64,000 bases of DNA from positions 18,701,764 to 18,765,763 of the forward strand of contig CM059972.1 in NCBI GenBank assembly GCA_030490835.1. Reading direction: 5' to 3'. The DNA comes from Annona cherimola (taxonomy: Eukaryota; Streptophyta; Magnoliopsida; Magnoliales; Annonaceae). Below, in pieces: positions 22,586-36,000 of this stretch. Position 1 is the stretch's first letter. Every line of letters begins with the position of its first letter. Position numbers and translations under genes: made by a program. The notes below the pieces were generated by a model. The model did no database searches. It was not told the DNA's origin and saw only the letters and a program-made list of their open reading frames with translations.

Positions 22586-22996
22586 ATATAGTTAATATAT
22601 TAAATTCGGGGTGCCCGTGCCCACCATCGACCCTACTCAAATTCAAAAAAGTATGTCAAACTCAAAACTAAACCGACTCCATGGATGGATAGGTATGTTA
22701 GAACTAAACTTATCCAGTATAAAATGTTCAATCGGTCCAGGACCGAATTCCTCTATGTACCATCGTTGCAATTAGGTGGGATGAATAAGAACCTGAGCCA
22801 CCCTGCACGATCACCGATTCTCGGTTAACATTTAACCGGGGACACCCTTGGTACAGTCATAGGAAACATGGATGGGAAAATGCTGACATTGGTGATTTCA
22901 AAGCTCTTTATTAATTAACTAATCATTACATTTTTCACTTTTATTCTTATAGTTCCATTATTTTTCCTCTCAGTTATCATTTAACAAACTTATTTA

Positions 22997-23288
22997 GGGT
23001 GCATTTGTTTCGGACAAAAAAATGTCAACAAAAACTTTTCCATTCAAAACTTTTCACTCTCCATAACTATTTTATTTTTTAATTATTTTTTTTACATTTT
23101 CCTATACAAACTACCCTACTTTTCAATCATTTCTACACAACTACCCATACAACTAACTTATCTATTTTAACTTTATTCTCTTTACTCCTCATCATTACTC
23201 CTATAATATCACATCATTTTCTATTAATTTGACAACTTCTACTTCAAAAATTTTTCATCAAAAGTTTTACCCCTAACCAAACACACCA
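22997..23288 (-). mobile_element. Tourist-like MITE copy, inverted
   Basis: The interior is the reverse complement of the consensus (aacttttcactctccataac). Ends are gggtgcatttgtttcgg and aaccaaacacacca, with TTA on both sides. It is a complete copy with minor divergence at the ends. Confidence 0.8.
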
Positions 23289-23950
23289 TTATTTTAACTT
23301 TATTTCTGTCATTTAATTTCAATCACACAATTTTAAAAATATTATATTTTTTATTTTTATTCAATACCACGTCTTCCGCACTTTTCACTTTCCCTAATGT
23401 GCCCCGGGACGAGTCATGTCAAGATCGCGTACTTCTCACGCTACACGACTTCGAAGCAGTTCCCAACTATACTTGAATTCTCAAAAGCTCAAAACCGTGC
23501 AAAAATGCTCCTTGTCCTTTTCACGCAACATTCGTCGAAAAGCGAGGCTTATCCGAGCCAACCATCTCGCTTTACACGTGATTTTACTCAGTAAAAGACA
23601 CGTGATTATTATATCACCTTCTATTAATATTTATTGACTTTTATAAAAAATATATATATATTTATTGACGTGATAATTAAATGCACCTAAGAATTACATG
23701 CTCTGTCAGCGAGCCAGGATGAAAATGTAGATTCGAAATACCAGCTTATACTAAGAAAATATTAGAACAAATTTTAATAAAATATTAACAAAGGGAAATG
23801 ATCGAATGAAATTGACCGGATGGTTGACGGTTCCCTTTTTGTTTTAAAATTTAAATCAAACATGGATCAATATTATTGTTCACTAATATCTATCTATAAT
23901 TTCCAAAATGACACCAAATTAAAATTTCAATTAGGGCCCGCCGTCATTAA

Positions 23951-24195
23951 GCGTGTATTTGTGAAGCCATAAAACTTATAAATGCAAAGTTTTTTGTATA
24001 AGAATTTTTGAATGCGAAGAGAATTATGTAATATAGTTGGGGTGATGATGAATAAAGTTAAAACGGATAAATTGGTTATATGGGTAGTGGTACAGAAATG
24101 ATTAAAAAAGTAAGGTAAATATGTATGAAGACATAAAAAAAATGGAAAGTAAAAAATTTTAACTTTGACATTTTTTCTTATTACCAAACACACCT
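23951..24195 (+). mobile_element. Tourist-like MITE copy, internally shortened
   Basis: It runs from gcgtgtatttgtgaagc to accaaacacacct, flanked by TTAA on both sides. It is about 35 bases shorter than the full copies, with internal deletions. Confidence 0.75.
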
Positions 24196-24934
24196 TTAAG
24201 TAAAAAAGAGTTTTTTCTTCCTACATACATTTTAATAAGATTTTATATCTTAACTATCTAAATATTTTGTTTTTCTATTATTATTTTATATTTTAATCAT
24301 TTTCACATTTTTATACAAATATCTTCTTTATTTTATTTATTTGTAGTCATTACCTCCATCATATTACATGACTACCTTACTTTTTTCAAAATAACTTTGA
24401 TATTATTTTTTACTAATTGCCAAACACATCCTTTTTTTATTAGTGTTATATATATTGTGACATTTTAATATTACAAACTATGCACATTCATAACCCTCAC
24501 TATGTAGGAATGTCTTATAAATACCTCTACACTCTGGAGTACAACCATACAATTACCTCTATTAAAAGAGAAAAAATACGACAGACCTGCACTTAGCGGG
24601 TGTTGAATATAAGACATCCTGACACCTCTGCTAACATCTTGGTTAGCGCCAAACACATCCTTAAAGTAATATTTGAAGGCCACATTTGAAATTGCAAATA
24701 AATTTATATTGATGGATAATTGAATATTATATAAGTTCGGATTTAACAAAAAAATTTAAATTCGTTTGGTAATAAGTATAAGTAAGAAACCATTTTAATA
24801 CTTCTTTCTCGTATATTTTACAAAAAATAATTTAACATTTTAGCTAACTACTATGATTTTTTCATTTTTATCTTTATATTTTAATTATTTTTCGCACAAG
24901 TATTCTCTTTATTTTCATTCCAACTATATACTGT

Positions 24935-25228
24935 GAGAATGTTTGTTTACGATCAAAACTTTTTCAACTAGAAGTTTTTAATTTAAAACTTTTCACTCTT
25001 TATAACTATTATATTTTTTAATTATTTCTTCATGTTTTTCTATACAACTATCTTACTCTTTAATTATTTAAACACAACTATTTATACGGTTAACTTATCC
25101 ATTTTAATTTTATTCTCATTATTCTTCATTGTTACCTCGATATATTACATTATTTTCTACAAATTCAAAAAAATTTACACCAAAAACTATTAATCTAAAA
25201 GTTTTATCACTTTCCAAACATACCTTGT
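24935..25228 (-). mobile_element. Diverged MITE copy, inverted
   Basis: It has gaatgtttgtttacgatcaa at one side and ttccaaacatacctt at the other, with an interior matching the reverse complement of the family. No clear flanking TTA remains. Confidence 0.6.
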
Positions 25229-25498
25229 ATTAAATCACTTTCAAACATTTCAAAAAATTACCTTTCTTTGTTCACAGCTCGAATGGAATAAGATCTTTCA
25301 ATCTTCCCAAAAGTATTTTTTCATATAAAAAACAACAATATATTTTTCACATTTCCTATTTTTCATTTTCAAACCTATAATAACATTTTTTTATATCCCT
25401 CACATCCGAATCTCGAAAAGGCTTGTGGTTCATGATAGATAGGATCAGAATAGTGGTGATGGGCTCTTCTGTCAACCAATAACATTATGAAAGATTTT

Positions 25499-26610
25499 GA
25501 GGTGTAAACTCTTTAACTTTGTGTATTTGTTTTTTAAATTTTAAGGTTTGCAAATTGGCATTTAAACCCTATCAAGTTTGGTTCTTTACAATTTCTACCC
25601 TTGACCCTATGGTAATAAAAATACTATTAAAATTTTATAAAATGTCTAAAATGTCATTTGCAAGGGAATTTGCATTTTAAACCCTCCAACTTTACATATT
25701 TGCATTTTAAGTCTTGAAGTAAATTTGTAAATTAGCATTTTAAATCTTGAAGTAAATCTTGTGAAGTTTGGTTATTTGTATTTTACATCCTTAGCTCTCA
25801 TGGAGTTAAACAATATCATTAAAATCTTATAAGATGTTAGTTGCATTTTAAACTTTTTGACTTTACATATTTATATTTTAAAATGATTGGGGTTGAATTG
25901 TAAAAATAGTTGAATTCCATATTGCGAAAACTAACCTATGTGTACATGAAGTTTAGTAGACTGTTGGATCATTAGATATTTTAACTTTCTCCCTTATCTA
26001 TGAAATTGACCGTCGCTGCCCAGAAATTAAGAAAAAACTATTGGTTGTCTCTCAAAACTAGAGAATGTGCTAGTGTCGAGATTTTCTATTAGAGATTTAT
26101 TTGATTTTTGATTCGGCTGATATTTGAATGAGAGAGAATAGTGGTTTTTTCTAAATTTTTTGGCAACCATAGTTAATTCCTTGAATGAAGAAGAAAGTTA
26201 AAATTTTCGATGATCCAAGAGTCTGCTGCACTTCGTGCACATGTTAGCCAATTTTGCAATACGAAATCTAATTATTTTTTACAATTTAACTTCAGTCCTC
26301 TTAAATACAAATATGTAAAATTTGAGAGTTTAAAATGAAAATGATATTTTATAAGATTTTAAGTGTATTTTTAATATTGTGAGGGTCGAGGGTGCAAATA
26401 CAAAGTTAGAGGGTTTAAAATGCAAATTTTCTTGTAAAGGACATTAAGACATTTTTTTGCAAGATTTTAACAGTATTTTTTAATACCATTAGGGTTGAGG
26501 TCCTAAAATGCAAAGAACCAAACTTTATAGGGTTTAAAATGCTAATATGCAAATCTCAGACTTCAAAATACAAATACATAAAGTTAAAAGGCTTATAATG
26601 CAAATTTCCC
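25499..26610. mobile_element. Foldback element with inverted repeats of about 300-350 bp
   Basis: The left arm (about 25499-25870) contains ctttaactttgtgtatttg, tttaaaccctatcaagtttg and later similar words. The right arm (about 26290-26610) has the same words in inverted order, ending gcttataatgcaaatttccc. The middle has no ORF. Related fragments occur at 41225-41284 and 46650-46790. It is non-coding, probably a non-autonomous DNA transposon or a Mutator-type foldback. Confidence 0.65.
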
Positions 26611-26734
26611 AAATTGAGACATTGCACGCATTATTGCCCACCTGCTTATCCATGCATTGAAATGCTATCAATGTCTAAATTTTGAATAAGATAACATCAT
26701 TAATTGATTTCTAAGTTAAGATTATAAGGTGAAT

Positions 26735-26965
26735 TTAGGAAGTGATAAAATTTTTGGACAAAAAATTTTTAATATGAAAAATTATTAATTAAAAGAAAAT
26801 GATGTGATATGATAGTGATGATAATGATGAATAAATATAATAACGTTAAAATAAATAGGTGAGTTGTGTAGGTAGTTGCGTATAAATGATTAAAAAATAA
26901 ATATATGTATAGAAGATGCGAAAAAATAGTTAAAAAATAGAGTAATTATGAAGTAAAAATGATCT
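26735..26965 (+). mobile_element. Diverged, 3'-truncated MITE copy
   Basis: gtgaatttaggaagtgataaa and the following aatgatgtgatatgatagtg identify the Tourist-like family. The copy ends near a match to tagagtaattatgaagt and lacks the terminal CCAAACACACC. Confidence 0.55.
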
Positions 26966-27840
26966 TGTTAGCTAAGCTAAGCAATAACTAAATATTCACA
27001 TAGTTCTGGAACAGACTAGGGGATAACTAATTAGGCATCTCCACGTACCTATCATGAATGTTTGGAATGCATATTATGCAATGGGACATTGCTTTTGCGA
27101 ATTCTAATTAAATTATCTGCAATTGAAAGATGGTATCAAATGAGACACTCTTTGCTGTTGTCAACCATTGATAGAAAGTTGGCGCATCCGTCATAGTTAT
27201 CCACAACCCTCTATCAAAATCAAGGCCAACACTGATATTATCAATATTATCAAAATCGTCATCATCAAAATCATAACACTTAGCCCACCTTACAAAATTT
27301 ATTTAACTTTTTTTAAACTTTTTTCACCATAAACTTATTAAAATAGATATATCTAAAATATAAACTAAATTTTTCATGTATATATATTTAATTTTTTTAA
27401 TGATATTTTAGTCATTTTTAATTAAAATTTTTAAAAATATATATCCGTATAAAATACACTTAAATAAACAAATGAATGAAAAAACAAAAGAAATTTTTAA
27501 ATAAATTATGTTAGATAGGCTAATGGCTTACTTAGCTGAAACTAATAAATGATTTCTCATTATAAAGAATAAAATATTTTAAACTGAATATATATATATA
27601 TTTTATTGTTGAACTGAAAAATTTTAGCCGAACATTTTTGGTTTTATCTCCTTACACATTCCATAAATGGACGAAGGTTCCAACAACGTGGGGAGGGCGG
27701 AATCGTAATTGCAAGAATCAAGACAAAAAAGGGTTGTGGAAGCTAAAGAGACGGTCGCTTTTTTAATACCCGCTTCTCCGCGCCATCTCAACGCGCATGA
27801 CCCGAAAAAAAAAAAAAAACAACAAACGCGTGAGGAAGCG
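26966..27840. other. AT-rich upstream region of FAP2
   Basis: No gene is recognised. The last 200 bases (from about 27640) become less AT-rich and lead into the probable leader of FAP2, so the promoter should lie here. I could not single out a convincing TATA box. A run of 16 A lies near 27806-27821. Confidence 0.4.
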
Positions 27841-28059
27841 AGAGAGAAAGAGAAGAGGCTCGCAAAGATCTTTGTCCTTCCACGACCATTCCAAATTTGC
27901 TGCAGAGAAAGAGAGAATCATAGAATATTCCCTTTTCTCTTACTCATAATTCTGCATTGATTCTGCCCTAATCTTCGTCGGCAATAGCACCGACTTCTTT
28001 TCGTTCGGCTCGTCTTTCTCCTCACCCCCTGCAGTTCTTCTCAGATTCTCTATTCTCAG
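27841..28059 (+). promoter_or_regulatory. FAP2: Probable first untranslated exon of FAP2
   Basis: A CT-rich, balanced-composition stretch precedes ATTCTCAG|GTGGAG, a good splice donor at 28060-28061. A matching acceptor (TTGTACAG) occurs at 29983-29990, 86 bases before the FAP2 start codon. This predicts a 1.93-kb intron in the 5' leader. Start of transcription and the exact exon are inferred; no transcript data can be seen. Confidence 0.4.
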
Positions 28060-29500
28060 GTGGAGGATTTTTTCGGACGTTTTCATTTTCTTATTTGAAA
28101 AGGAATGCTTTCGTAGATCCGTTTGTTTGGCTTGAGAATATGAAAAAAGGAAGAAAAAAGTAATGCTTTTAGGGGAAGCGGTGGTGCTTCTGTCGCATTT
28201 GATTCATTCGCTGTGAAAATTTTCTGCTTGGAATGCGGGGATTGGGATTGGGTATCTTATTCGTTGTTGTCGTTGCTGCTGCTGCTGCTTGGGTTGATTG
28301 CCTCGAAAGAAATGGAGATGAATTGTTGATCAGAAACGCGTTTGGAGCTTCAGAAAGAGATGTCACGGTGATGCTTTTAGGATCTATACGCGCGTGCCCA
28401 TGTTTTGGTGTTCCCAACCCTTGATACGGCTGGCGTTTTCTTTGGCTATGGATGATGGCTGGTTGACAGATTCGAACTTTCTAATCTTGGTCGAATGCGA
28501 ACCGATGCTTTGCTATTCAGTGCAGAATTTCCATGGTTGCGATTTGTTCATGCTAGCCCGGGTCCAATATTCGATGGTTGGCTGGCTGTGCTGTGGGATC
28601 CACCTGTACTTTTACGTTTATTCTCTGCAAACTGCATATTCATGGGGGCTTGGGATTCTAAAAGGCCTGAAATATTTGGGTCTGCTTCAAAGTGTCAATT
28701 TAATCTTCCTTTTTTCTAAAATGGTACAACAGTTGCCATGTGTGGCGTATTTGAACTGGTTAAGTTCCGATAGATGACTTTTGATCTTACCATTCTTGCT
28801 ACAAATGACATAGATTGGACATGAGCGGGGTATTTAGACTGGTTAATTTGTAATGTGAACTGTTGCTCTTGATTTCTTTTCTATAAGAGTCATCTTGAAT
28901 AGAAGGTTTGATTGGCCAATTAAACTTGCGATACTTGGTGTGGGTTGGTTTGTTAGGGCACCTCCTGGCACAATTCTGATACTCTTCCACATCGATTTCC
29001 CTCGTCTCCATGCCAAGAGGCCTCACATATGACACAGTGGGACCAATTCCATGGCATACTTACCCTTCGAAATGCCATTGTCAAAGGGTTTGGATATTGT
29101 TATGTGAGACTCAAATTGTGTAGTCAGCCTTGTTGACCTTGATGTTGGATTCATTATTTGTCTACCTAAGTTACCGAAAATAGTGCCTATTACCCCTCTT
29201 AAGGCACTCAGGAGTGACTCTTTAGTGCTTGGGCTACATGCATTGAATCGGTCCTTGACTTGGCTTTCTTGTTCTGAATGTCACATGGATCCACTTTGAA
29301 AATGACTAACCAATTCCATAGCATCCTGCATTTGCATTGGTAATTAAATCCTGACTAGGGATCAAAGCAATTACCCAACCAGTCCCCAATTATTCTGGTT
29401 GAATAGTCAGACTAGCCAACTGGTATAGTGACTGGTCCCTAGTCAGATTGGTCTAACTGGCTTGTCTGATTTAGTTTTAATAACATTCATTTGCATAAAT

Positions 29501-29570
29501 CATTATCATCATAAATTGTTTTTCCACCTATGTGGGGTCAGCTGAATGGATCCTGTTTCTCCATTCTTAA
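29501..29570 (-). mobile_element. RTE-type LINE 3'-end fragment in the FAP2 leader intron
   Basis: On the - strand it reads ATCCATTCAGCTGACC then CCACATAGGTGG and aaacaatttatgatgat. This is the 3' end of the same RTE family found at 22228 and 49338, diverged and very short. It lies in the presumed intron of the FAP2 leader and antisense to the gene. Confidence 0.7.
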
Positions 29571-30076
29571 TGATCATCAGCTATGCTGTCAATAATCTCT
29601 ATTTGCATTAGCATACGATTTAGCATTTCTTACTCCTCCCATTCAGATGTCGGACTTGATGTCTCCTTCTGTGGCCTGAGATAGCTAGCCTCATTATGAA
29701 GCTTAAGCAAGGAACAGGGGTGCATAGTTTTTGCACCTGGTCTGAATTATCTCTAATTCCTTAAAACAATGTATCAAGTAACCTTAGTATAGAATGACAT
29801 TTTATTGGGAAGGATGCAGTTATTTTCAAGAAAATATTGGTTCTCTTGCATTTTTCTTGCATTAGTGCGTGGCTGCAGCTTGGTCACACCAGTGTTTCCC
29901 ACCAGTGCTTATTCTATTATTTCTTCTTCTTCTTCTTGGTCTTCTTTGACCGGCTTCAGCTAACATTTTATATCTTTAACTTGTACAGGTGTCCAAGCAC
30001 TGATATGGCATTATAGTGAGTGCAGTACTGCGGTTATGAGAATAGATTTTGGTCACTAGTCAGAACACAGTAGAAC

Positions 30077-33000
30077 ATGTGGACTAGTTGGCTGTATTTT
30101 ATCAATCTGGATCTTGATGGTGGATACCCATATTTCTTTCCCAAAGACCCTCACTTGCACCACTTGGGACGTAACCATATTCCAGGAAGTCTAGCTCTCC
30201 AGGAAGCATTTAGCTGCATTTCAAAGTTTGCTGGTGCCTTATTCTTTTGGTTTTCTGGTGGCCTAAATTCGAATGTGACACGTAAAATGTCTGACCATCC
30301 ACATGGATCAAAAGATGGACATTTTCAGCATTGTTTGCGAGTTAAACATATTATATCTTATAGACATAATCCAGCGGTATTCCAGCTTGGTCCTGGATCA
30401 AAAGTAGGATCTTCTCCCCCAATAATTTTGGCAAGGATGGTGAGTTCCACTATAAGGAATCTGTGGAAAGAAGTTGAGCAACTTCAATCAAACCACATTT
30501 TTTCGCTAGCTGCTGCTATTGTGCCACCATTCGACAACATGTACTTATCTTGCTCTCCCCCCTTGAACTTTTTTCTAGTTGTTTGGCTTGTTGTCCAGTT
30601 CACGAGGGGTGTATTTGGGAAGTAATAAAACTTTTGGATGATTTTTTTTTTTTGAAAACATTGGATGAAATTTTTTTGATATAAAAGTTATCAAATTGAA
30701 AGAAAATGATGCGATATGATAGGGGTAATGATGAGGAATAAAGATAATAAAATTAAAATAGATAGGTTAGTTGTGTATAAACGATCGAAAAGCAGGGTAG
30801 TTGTATAGGAAAATGCGAATAAATAATTGAAAATAGAGTAATTATGGAGAGTAAATATTTTAGATTGAAAAGTTTTAGCTTGACATTTTTTTAACATTGT
30901 CAAACGCACCCTAAATTTCTTTTTTTCCCTTCTGCCACTTATCTGTGTCCTACATTTGTTTAAAGCTTATGAATGGTTTTGGAACAATCTGGATTATACT
31001 CTGTTGCTACCTCGATCAGCATTAATGAAGCCAATAATATCCCCTCTAGCAACAACCATGGATATGGTCTTTGGCTTTTTCATTTTTTTTCCTCCCTTTT
31101 TCCACTTTTTTATACATACCAGCTCTCTTATATCTTTTTGTTTTTACATTGGTTACACATACTAACTTTTTGACTGTGTTTATGGGCATAAGATCAAAGG
31201 TACTAGCTCTGCCACTGGTCAATGTTGATGAACAAATCAATGGACAAACAGATCAACTTCCCTGTGGAGAAGAGGATCACGGATGTTCTAGACTTCTCTT
31301 ATCAGATATAAATTGGAGAAAAGACACAGTTGAACCTAGAACAGGCATCAAGTTCCCAACCATTTTGGACCTGGTAGCTGGAGAAAATAGTTCTGTTCTT
31401 ACTTCTGAGGTTAATATTCCTTATTCTTTGATATTGTCTACTGATGGTTGCTGTTTGCTTCTTGAATAGTAATTCAATGATCCAAAACCTATTTTAAAAG
31501 TTTTTTTTGAATTTTTTTTTTTTATAAAATTGTATGTATTAAGTTTTATCATTTTTGGAGATATGTATATATATTTTTAATTGTTTAAAAATAGTGGGGG
31601 GGGGTTAGTCTTTTTAAATGACTAAAATACCCCTTTTTTTTAAAATAAAAAATATAAATATCTCCAAAAATAATAAAACTTGGCTTATAGATTAAATACA
31701 CCTAAAATACCAGTTGTATAAAATTTCAAAATTTTTTTAAAATGAGTTTTGCACCCTGGTGCAGTGAATCACTACTCTTGCTTCTTTGAGCTATTGAATG
31801 TATCATCATGAAATTCTTATTAACCATTTCTGCAGAAGGTTCTGGCCCCAAACTTGGTAAATTTACCTAAATACTATTGAGTGCCTGTTTGGATGGTCAC
31901 AAGAAAAGGTTTACATTGTGAAATGAAGTCAGCTGGAAAGAAAGTGATCTTAGGAAAATCATAAATGAAGACAAAACAGATTGTCGTTAGAACCAAGGAC
32001 AGTGAGTCAGCGATGACAATCTAAAGTATAGGTTGTTTTGTGAAAAATGGCGCTGTCATCAGAAGAAGAGGTAAGGCGAAGAAACTGTTCTACTGCCCTT
32101 CTCGTACCTACTTAACACCCACCCTGAAGGAAGTGAAAGCAATTGGCTTGGACTAGAATGAGTGAGGGATTTGTTTTGGTTGAAGTCAGGGTCTGGTTTT
32201 GAAAAATGGCCTTTGTTGATTGTGCTTGCAAAAATAGCATTCTACCAGGTTTACTGCTAATTTGGAAATAATTTGCCATTTTGTCTCTGCTGTTGCCACC
32301 ACCAAGTTTTGCTTCTTTGCAAGACTGAGTTCATGTTTGCTTTTTTCTTTTTATCACTATTAACAACACAGTTCCATGATTGATTTCTCAGGTACTAGTT
32401 GGTACAGGTTCTAAAAGTATGAGAATAATTACATTTAAATCTCTGAAGGTTTATGCATTTGGCGTATGTGAGTATTTTGATTCTGTGTCTCATTCGGTAT
32501 TGTTTCTATCAATCATTGTTCATGTTTTCTTTTTATTTATTTCACTTGATTGGTGTTGCAATTATGTTTTTATCATGTAGTGACAATGATTAAGGTTATT
32601 TTTATTTTTAATTTTTTTCGGAAAAATTACCTAACATGCCATAATCAAGTGAACTCTGTTTACTTTCTTCGCAGATGTTCACCCTGACTCTGTTTGTGAG
32701 CGATTGGGTCCAAAGTATGCTTCAGTGCCAATCTCTGAACTGGAAAGCCATCCAGATTTTTTTGAAGATATGCTTAGGTAGGTTATCATGTTTTATATGG
32801 TCTTTATTAGTGTTGTCTTTAACTATAGCCAAGTATGATTCCCTGCCAGATTCATTGGGAAATTGTTACGTGGGGAATAAATGATTACTTAAATTATTTC
32901 AATCAAGAGAGCTGCTTTTTATCAAAGTCAGCTTTCTATTTCTGCGATTTTCTAACGGATGTGCCTCCATCATTTGATCCAGAGCATAGTTAACTGCATT

Positions 33001-36000
33001 TCTGAAGAATTGATTTATGAAAGATGTTTATACAGTAGAGCTTTTTGAGGAAGAAAAGCTACAAGTTTGGAATGCATGTATAAAAAGTAATTTCTTCATA
33101 GACATGCATTTCAGTACACAAAATCATTTGGGTTTGGAGCATTTATTATTGTGCAACTATATGCTGCGGTGTTTTTCTACACGGTATTAATCTGTAGACA
33201 TTCTTCTTATAATTATTAATGAGATAATTGAAGGGATCATATGTAATTCTGAAGGGCTCTTGTGAATGAGTCCCATGCGACAAATCCCCGAGTCAATTGT
33301 TCCATGAAAATGCTAATAATTTCCGAAGAGCCATTGCAAATAATTCCAATTTAATACATATTGGCTGACTGTGGTCATTATGTTATTTGTTGCGTACAAT
33401 GTCTGGACGTGCATTTATGAGAAGAAACATTCTTTGTTAATATGTTGATACTAATTATCCAAAATCTATCCAATCCTATAGCGAGTTTGAAGCCCTTTGT
33501 TAATAGTTTTATGGAAAATGAAAATTTATTCAAATTGCTGAGCAATTGAGCCATGGAAAGGGAAGATATAAATGTTTGTGCTCTTGCAAAATTTTTTTGG
33601 AAGAAAAATTAATCTGCCTGAGTTCACTTTAAAGGTAAATCAATAGTGTGATGTAACTTACATAATTGTGTTGGCTTCAATTTCATAAATGAACCTGCAG
33701 GAAATTCTTTGCATAGGATATGGCAATAAATATTTATTTTAACTGTAATATATGTATTTTACTATTGTTTATTGCCAATAAAATTCAAGATATCTTTCAA
33801 TTGCATTATATGTATTTTACTATTGTTAATAAATTGTATTTATGAACCTGAGTAATATGCGGTTCAAAAGAGTATAACTAAAATCATTCCACACCCTGAA
33901 TTTGTTGAAATGGATTTATAAAGTAACCATCAATTTACTTGATAGTTCATGGAAATTAAATAAAATTTAATATTTAATAACATCTGAAGGATATTTTCTA
34001 ATTCTTTGATTTGTATTTCATTTGTGGACAATTTTGAATTTTTCTCCCTTCCCCCATATAAGATATTCATCTCTTCAATATGTAACAATCCTATTTTTTC
34101 GTCATCATCGTTATCTGTATTTCCCATCATCCAATATTATTGGATATATGGCTAAGACAAGAACCCTACTGTCCCAAATTTCCCCCAATTTCAACCAACC
34201 AAATACACCCCTGAGATGTCTAGAGCTGCGACTTGCATATGATGGAAGTCTGGTATCATATGCATCACCTGTAGCTGTGTGCATCGTTGTTGTTGTTTTT
34301 TTTTTTTTTTTTTGACATCGTGGAATGGAATTGACCCCTAGAAGTGGGGAGCTAGGTGTTCAGTAAAAATACACTAATTAGTAAAATACTGTGGGTGTGT
34401 TTGGGAAGAGGGGAAAAATGCGGAAATGTTGATGGAAAAGTTTTCCAAAAAGATAGGGCAATGATGTGATCCGATAGGGGTAATGATTGAGAGTAAAGAG
34501 AACAAAGTTGAAATAGATAGTGTAGTTTTATGGAAAATGGGAAAATGTTGGGGAATTATTTTTTTTCCTCATTTCCCAAACACATCCTGAATGCCATCTT
34601 CCTCAAAACTGTGCTTCAATATCAATGTGATATAATTTGGAAGAATCATATTGAATGTCTTAATGGTGCGTACATATTGGCGTTCAGAATCACATGCAAT
34701 ATATTTCATGCCTTTGGCAAATCATTATGAATGTTTCGGGCCTGTTGACTTTGATATAAAAACTGCTGTTTAGCATTTCTGTCACTCAAAATTTTTTTCT
34801 CAGGCCTTGTTCAAGTTTGATTAGCTTTATGAGAAATTGGTTTTGAAGAAGCAATGTGGCCGTTCTTACAGTTTCTTGTTTGTGCTGTTTCATTATGTTC
34901 TTGTTGCTGCAAAATAACACATTTCTCTATGGTAAAACCAATTATTTTAGTGATATTAAAAAAATTATTTTAGAGAACACTTGCTTGTTTATGAAAGGAC
35001 GAGTAATCTAAGCTTTTCACAATGTCTAAATTGAGGTATACCTCTCTATCTTAATTCAAATCCTTTGCTAATTTCTTCTTTTCTGGGAATATTTCAGGGA
35101 GGATATTCACATGACTGTTAGACTTGTGGTGAACTGCAATGGACTTAATATCAACACTGTGCGGGAGTAAGTTGTCTTTCTGATTGGAGACCTTCATTTT
35201 GTACTAGATTGGTAGACTACCTGATTCATAGTGAAAAAGATTTTGAAGCTAACGAGGATCACCGTACTGAAAAAGAATCTGAAGATTAATAAGAAGCCGG
35301 AGGAGGAGGAAAAAAACACTTGGAATGATTCCTACCTGCACTTAATTGATAGAAATCTAGAAATTTTATTCATTGTAAAATTAAAGAGAGATTAAAATAC
35401 CCCAACAAATTTCATAATCCTCTTGTGGTGTAATGTGCAAGAGATTCTAAGATGGTAATGAATCTGTGGAAATCTTAGGCCCGCTTGACTACTAACTCAA
35501 TGAACTTCTCAATTGGACTATTTCAACACTTATTAAAGTTATTTAATGCTTGAGAGTGGCCTATAAATAGAATACTAAAAATTGCAATCGTAATAACCAA
35601 TAATTTGTGATATAAACTGTTCCAATACTTGAATTCTGTGCATATAGAGCTGTTAATATTATTGGAGAAAAACCATCTAGTATTGTTTTTATAGGCCTCA
35701 TAATTTATGTGCTTCGTATGCTGCGAAGTCTTGTGTTAATGGAGCCATAAATCTTCTTGATGGTTTTTTGGAAATTTGCTCTGCCTCCAACTGTGAAACC
35801 ATATACTTTTGGATGATTGAGGTCCTGGCTTCACTTGATGTCTTTTAGAAGTTTTCTTTTTGACCTTCAAGGTTGATTCATCCTCAGGAATCTACCTCGA
35901 TCATCTTTTCTGAATTCTATCTTCTCAACACTGTTAACTTGCACTCAGCCTAGTTCACTTGGTCGCAACAGGGGAGGGCCGTGATATTCTGCAGTTATTT

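Noticed and set aside
28233..28777. ORFs of 63-127 codons upstream of FAP2
   Set aside because: No family resemblance, overlapping frames, and they fall in the probable leader intron.
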